From DAHUXN01 sp963729815 (GTDB taxonomy: Bacteria; Acidobacteriota; Terriglobia; Acidiferrales; UBA7541), in contig CAVSPU010000003.1 in NCBI GenBank assembly GCA_963729815.1, positions 124,001-188,000 of the forward strand: a DNA stretch of 64,000 nucleotides, given 5' to 3'. A program made the translations under genes and the position numbers. Under the pieces are notes generated by a model. The model had not been told where the DNA came from, searched no databases, and saw only the letters and a list, made by a program, of their open reading frames with translations. Of the stretch, positions 62,707-64,000 are shown piece after piece; position 1 is the first letter of the stretch; each line of letters opens with the position of its first letter.

Positions 62707-62764
62707 GCCCTTCCTTTGTCAGGGCAAGCTAGCTAAAGGCGAATGCTCCGCGCCTGCCAGCGGT
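62705..62764 (+). repeat. Intergenic repeat, inverted relative to 58844-58903
   Basis: GTGGCCCTTCCTTTGTCAGG, GCAAGCTAGCTAAA and GCGCCTGCC match the minus strand of 58844-58903. The core GCCCTTCCTTTGTCAGGGC is a small hairpin and recurs at 62907. Confidence 0.75.
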
Positions 62765-63140
62765 GAGTCCGAAAGCTGGCGGGCGGGTCTCCCACCCCTA
62801 CGAAGGCAAAATCCCCACCCTTTGCTGCGCGCCGCGTTGCGTCGCACAGGACGCAAAGGATGGGGCACCCGCAAGAGCGAAAAAGCGGCGCGACTCGGAG
62901 AGCCGCGGCCCTTCCTGCGTCAGGGCAAGCAGGGCTCGTACGGAGACGCGGCGCGGGACGGATTCCGGCCCTCTCTTGTGCCGGCGGCCGGGTCTCCCAC
63001 CCCAAACGCTCGAATTCAGCGTTTGGGGACCCCGCCAAGACCCGCCCCTACGGATGCCAAAGAAGCTGACGCGCCATTCGATCTGATCACACCTGAATAC
63101 CAGTGGGCGCCCTTCGGCTTCGCTCCCTTTGCGACGGCAC

Positions 63141-64000
63141 TCAGGGCCCTTCGTTTCTCAGGGTAAACAGGCGGGACAAGCTGGCTCCATTGGACTTAAT
63201 CACGCTAGCATACCAGTTTGCGGAATCCTTCAGGATGCGATGGCCGGAGGGAAAATCGACGAAGACCATACCGAAGCGCTGCGTGTAGCCTTCCTGCCAT
63301 TCGAAATTGTCGAGCAGCGACCAATGCAAATAGCCGCGCAGAGGAACGCCTTCGCGCGCGGCGCGGGCGAGAGTCTGCAAATAACGCGCGGTGAAATCGA
63401 TGCGCTGCGGATCGTGGACTTGGCCGTCGAGTGAAACCCAATCGCGCGTCGAGCAGCCGTTTTCGGTGATGAAAATCGGCATTTTGTAGCGTTCGTAGAG
63501 CCACTTGGGCGCCCAATACATGGCGTCGGGCGTGACTTGCCAGCCGAAGGCCGTCAAGGGAAAGCCAGCCGGGAACGGAACGTCCTCGGCTGTGCCGTTG
63601 GCCGCGGCGCGGACTTGCCAGCCGCCGTAGATATTCGCGCCGACAAAATCGAGCGGCTGGCGAATCGTTTCCATGTCGCCCGCGCGAATTTGGGGCGCGT
63701 CGCCGCCGAGCGCGGCCAGGGCGTGCGCGGGATATTTGCCGAGAAACACAGGATCGAGCCACCAGGCGTTTTCGCGCCACCAATGCGGGCCGGAGAAATG
63801 AGCGAGCGGGCTCGCGAAAGTCGACGCGCGAGCAGCGGTGACATCGGCGGCTGAATCGGTTTCGGGAAGCGACGGCGATACATCGCCCAGATAGCCAAGC
63901 TGCACGGGCTGGCGCGCATTGGCGCGAATCGCCTGCGCGGCGCGTCCGTGCGCGAGAAACGTGATGTGCGCAGCGCGCATGTATTCGCGGCGTGGCAATT
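63141..64000 (-). CDS. GH1 family beta-glucosidase, N-terminal part outside window
   Basis: The frame is open to the window edge, so only the C-terminal 286 residues are visible. GH1 motifs are PIFITENGCS, with the nucleophile glutamate, and RGYLHWSLLDNFEWQEGYTQ followed by RFGMVFVDF. The acid-base NEP motif lies outside the window. It would cleave beta-linked glucosides or galactosides. The last dozen residues run into repeat-derived sequence, with a stop at 63141. Confidence 0.9.
   Translation of the reverse strand, partial: LPRREYMRAAHITFLAHGRAAQAIRANARQPVQLGYLGDVSPSLPETDSAADVTAARASTFASPLAHFSGPHWWRENAWWLDPVFLGKYPAHALAALGGDAPQIRAGDMETIRQPLDFVGANIYGGWQVRAAANGTAEDVPFPAGFPLTAFGWQVTPDAMYWAPKWLYERYKMPIFITENGCSTRDWVSLDGQVHDPQRIDFTARYLQTLARAAREGVPLRGYLHWSLLDNFEWQEGYTQRFGMVFVDFPSGHRILKDSANWYASVIKSNGASLSRLFTLRNEGP

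Larger units (their letters stand above)
62673..63140. other. Repeat-rich intergenic region
   Basis: It contains the forward copy of the 60-bp inverted repeat (62705-62764), a second copy of its GGCCCTTCCT...CAGGGCAAGC core at 62907-62930, and paired GGGTCTCCCACCCC stretches near 62786 and 62991. No credible gene is seen. Confidence 0.6.

Overview
The window looks like chromosomal DNA of an Acidobacteriota bacterium (class Terriglobia or close). The reasons are high GC content, a VWFA-related protein of the acidobacterial type, a PEP-CTERM surface protein, many small secreted proteins of acidobacterial style, a tmRNA tag ANTQLAYAA, and loosely packed operons separated by short palindromic intergenic repeats. 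No phage, IS transposase, CRISPR array or rRNA operon was seen. The assignment rests on protein family resemblance and was not tested by database search.

Layout. 1-5 kb: the 3' end of a sortilin-like Asp-box protein, converging with a large secreted protein of unknown function. 5-13.4 kb: a YdeI-like protein, then a minus-strand run with a glutamate-rich protein, a TPR lytic transglycosylase and an aminotransferase (the last two overlap by 4 bp), an M61 peptidase broken by a one-base frameshift, and a GNAT acetyltransferase. 13.7-19.9 kb: tmRNA, a thioesterase, small secreted or membrane proteins, a PilZ protein, a PEP-CTERM protein behind a sigma-54-like promoter, and a beta-hydroxyacid dehydrogenase. 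20-27.7 kb: the amidase-GerMN-rph-rdgB cluster, the ergothioneine pair egtB-egtD, and a VWFA-domain protein. 28-35 kb: DedA, then galT-YdcF-bactofilin-methyltransferase-like on the minus strand, tadA, an inactive trypsin-fold protein, and tRNA-Ser with a nearby tRNA remnant. 35-43 kb: a KimA-like permease, a minor-pilin operon (FimT/GspH, PilV, PilW, PilX) with a strong terminator, and a TPR protein. 43-54 kb: miscellaneous enzymes, then a glycolate-to-glycerate island with glcDEF on the plus strand and a glyoxylate/hydroxypyruvate reductase, a VOC protein, a GlcG-like protein and glycerate 2-kinase on the minus strand. 54-56.4 kb: an ECF sigma factor, its anti-sigma factor and a secreted protein. 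56.4-64 kb: a repeat-rich region with a Cys-rich secreted protein gene broken by a 35-bp tandem repeat, a propeller-like protein, acs, an AhpD-like protein, a small secreted protein and the 3' part of a GH1 beta-glucosidase.

How genes work together. GlcDEF would oxidise glycolate to glyoxylate. Glyoxylate can become glycerate via a tartronate-semialdehyde route or by a reductase, and glycerate 2-kinase would return it to 2-phosphoglycerate. EgtD methylates histidine to hercynine and EgtB adds sulfur, which is the core of ergothioneine synthesis. Bactofilin, the amidase, GerMN and the transglycosylase are envelope functions.

The most unusual item is at 56995-57613. Three exact copies of a 35-bp unit put the signal-peptide-like start of a Cys-rich protein out of frame with its body. 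One or four copies would restore the frame, so the locus could act as a copy-number switch or be a recent pseudogene. Also notable are two ~80-bp GATTAGAA modules at 61.6-61.9 kb, an inverted ~60-bp repeat pair at 58.9 and 62.7 kb, and two enzyme folds with altered catalytic residues.
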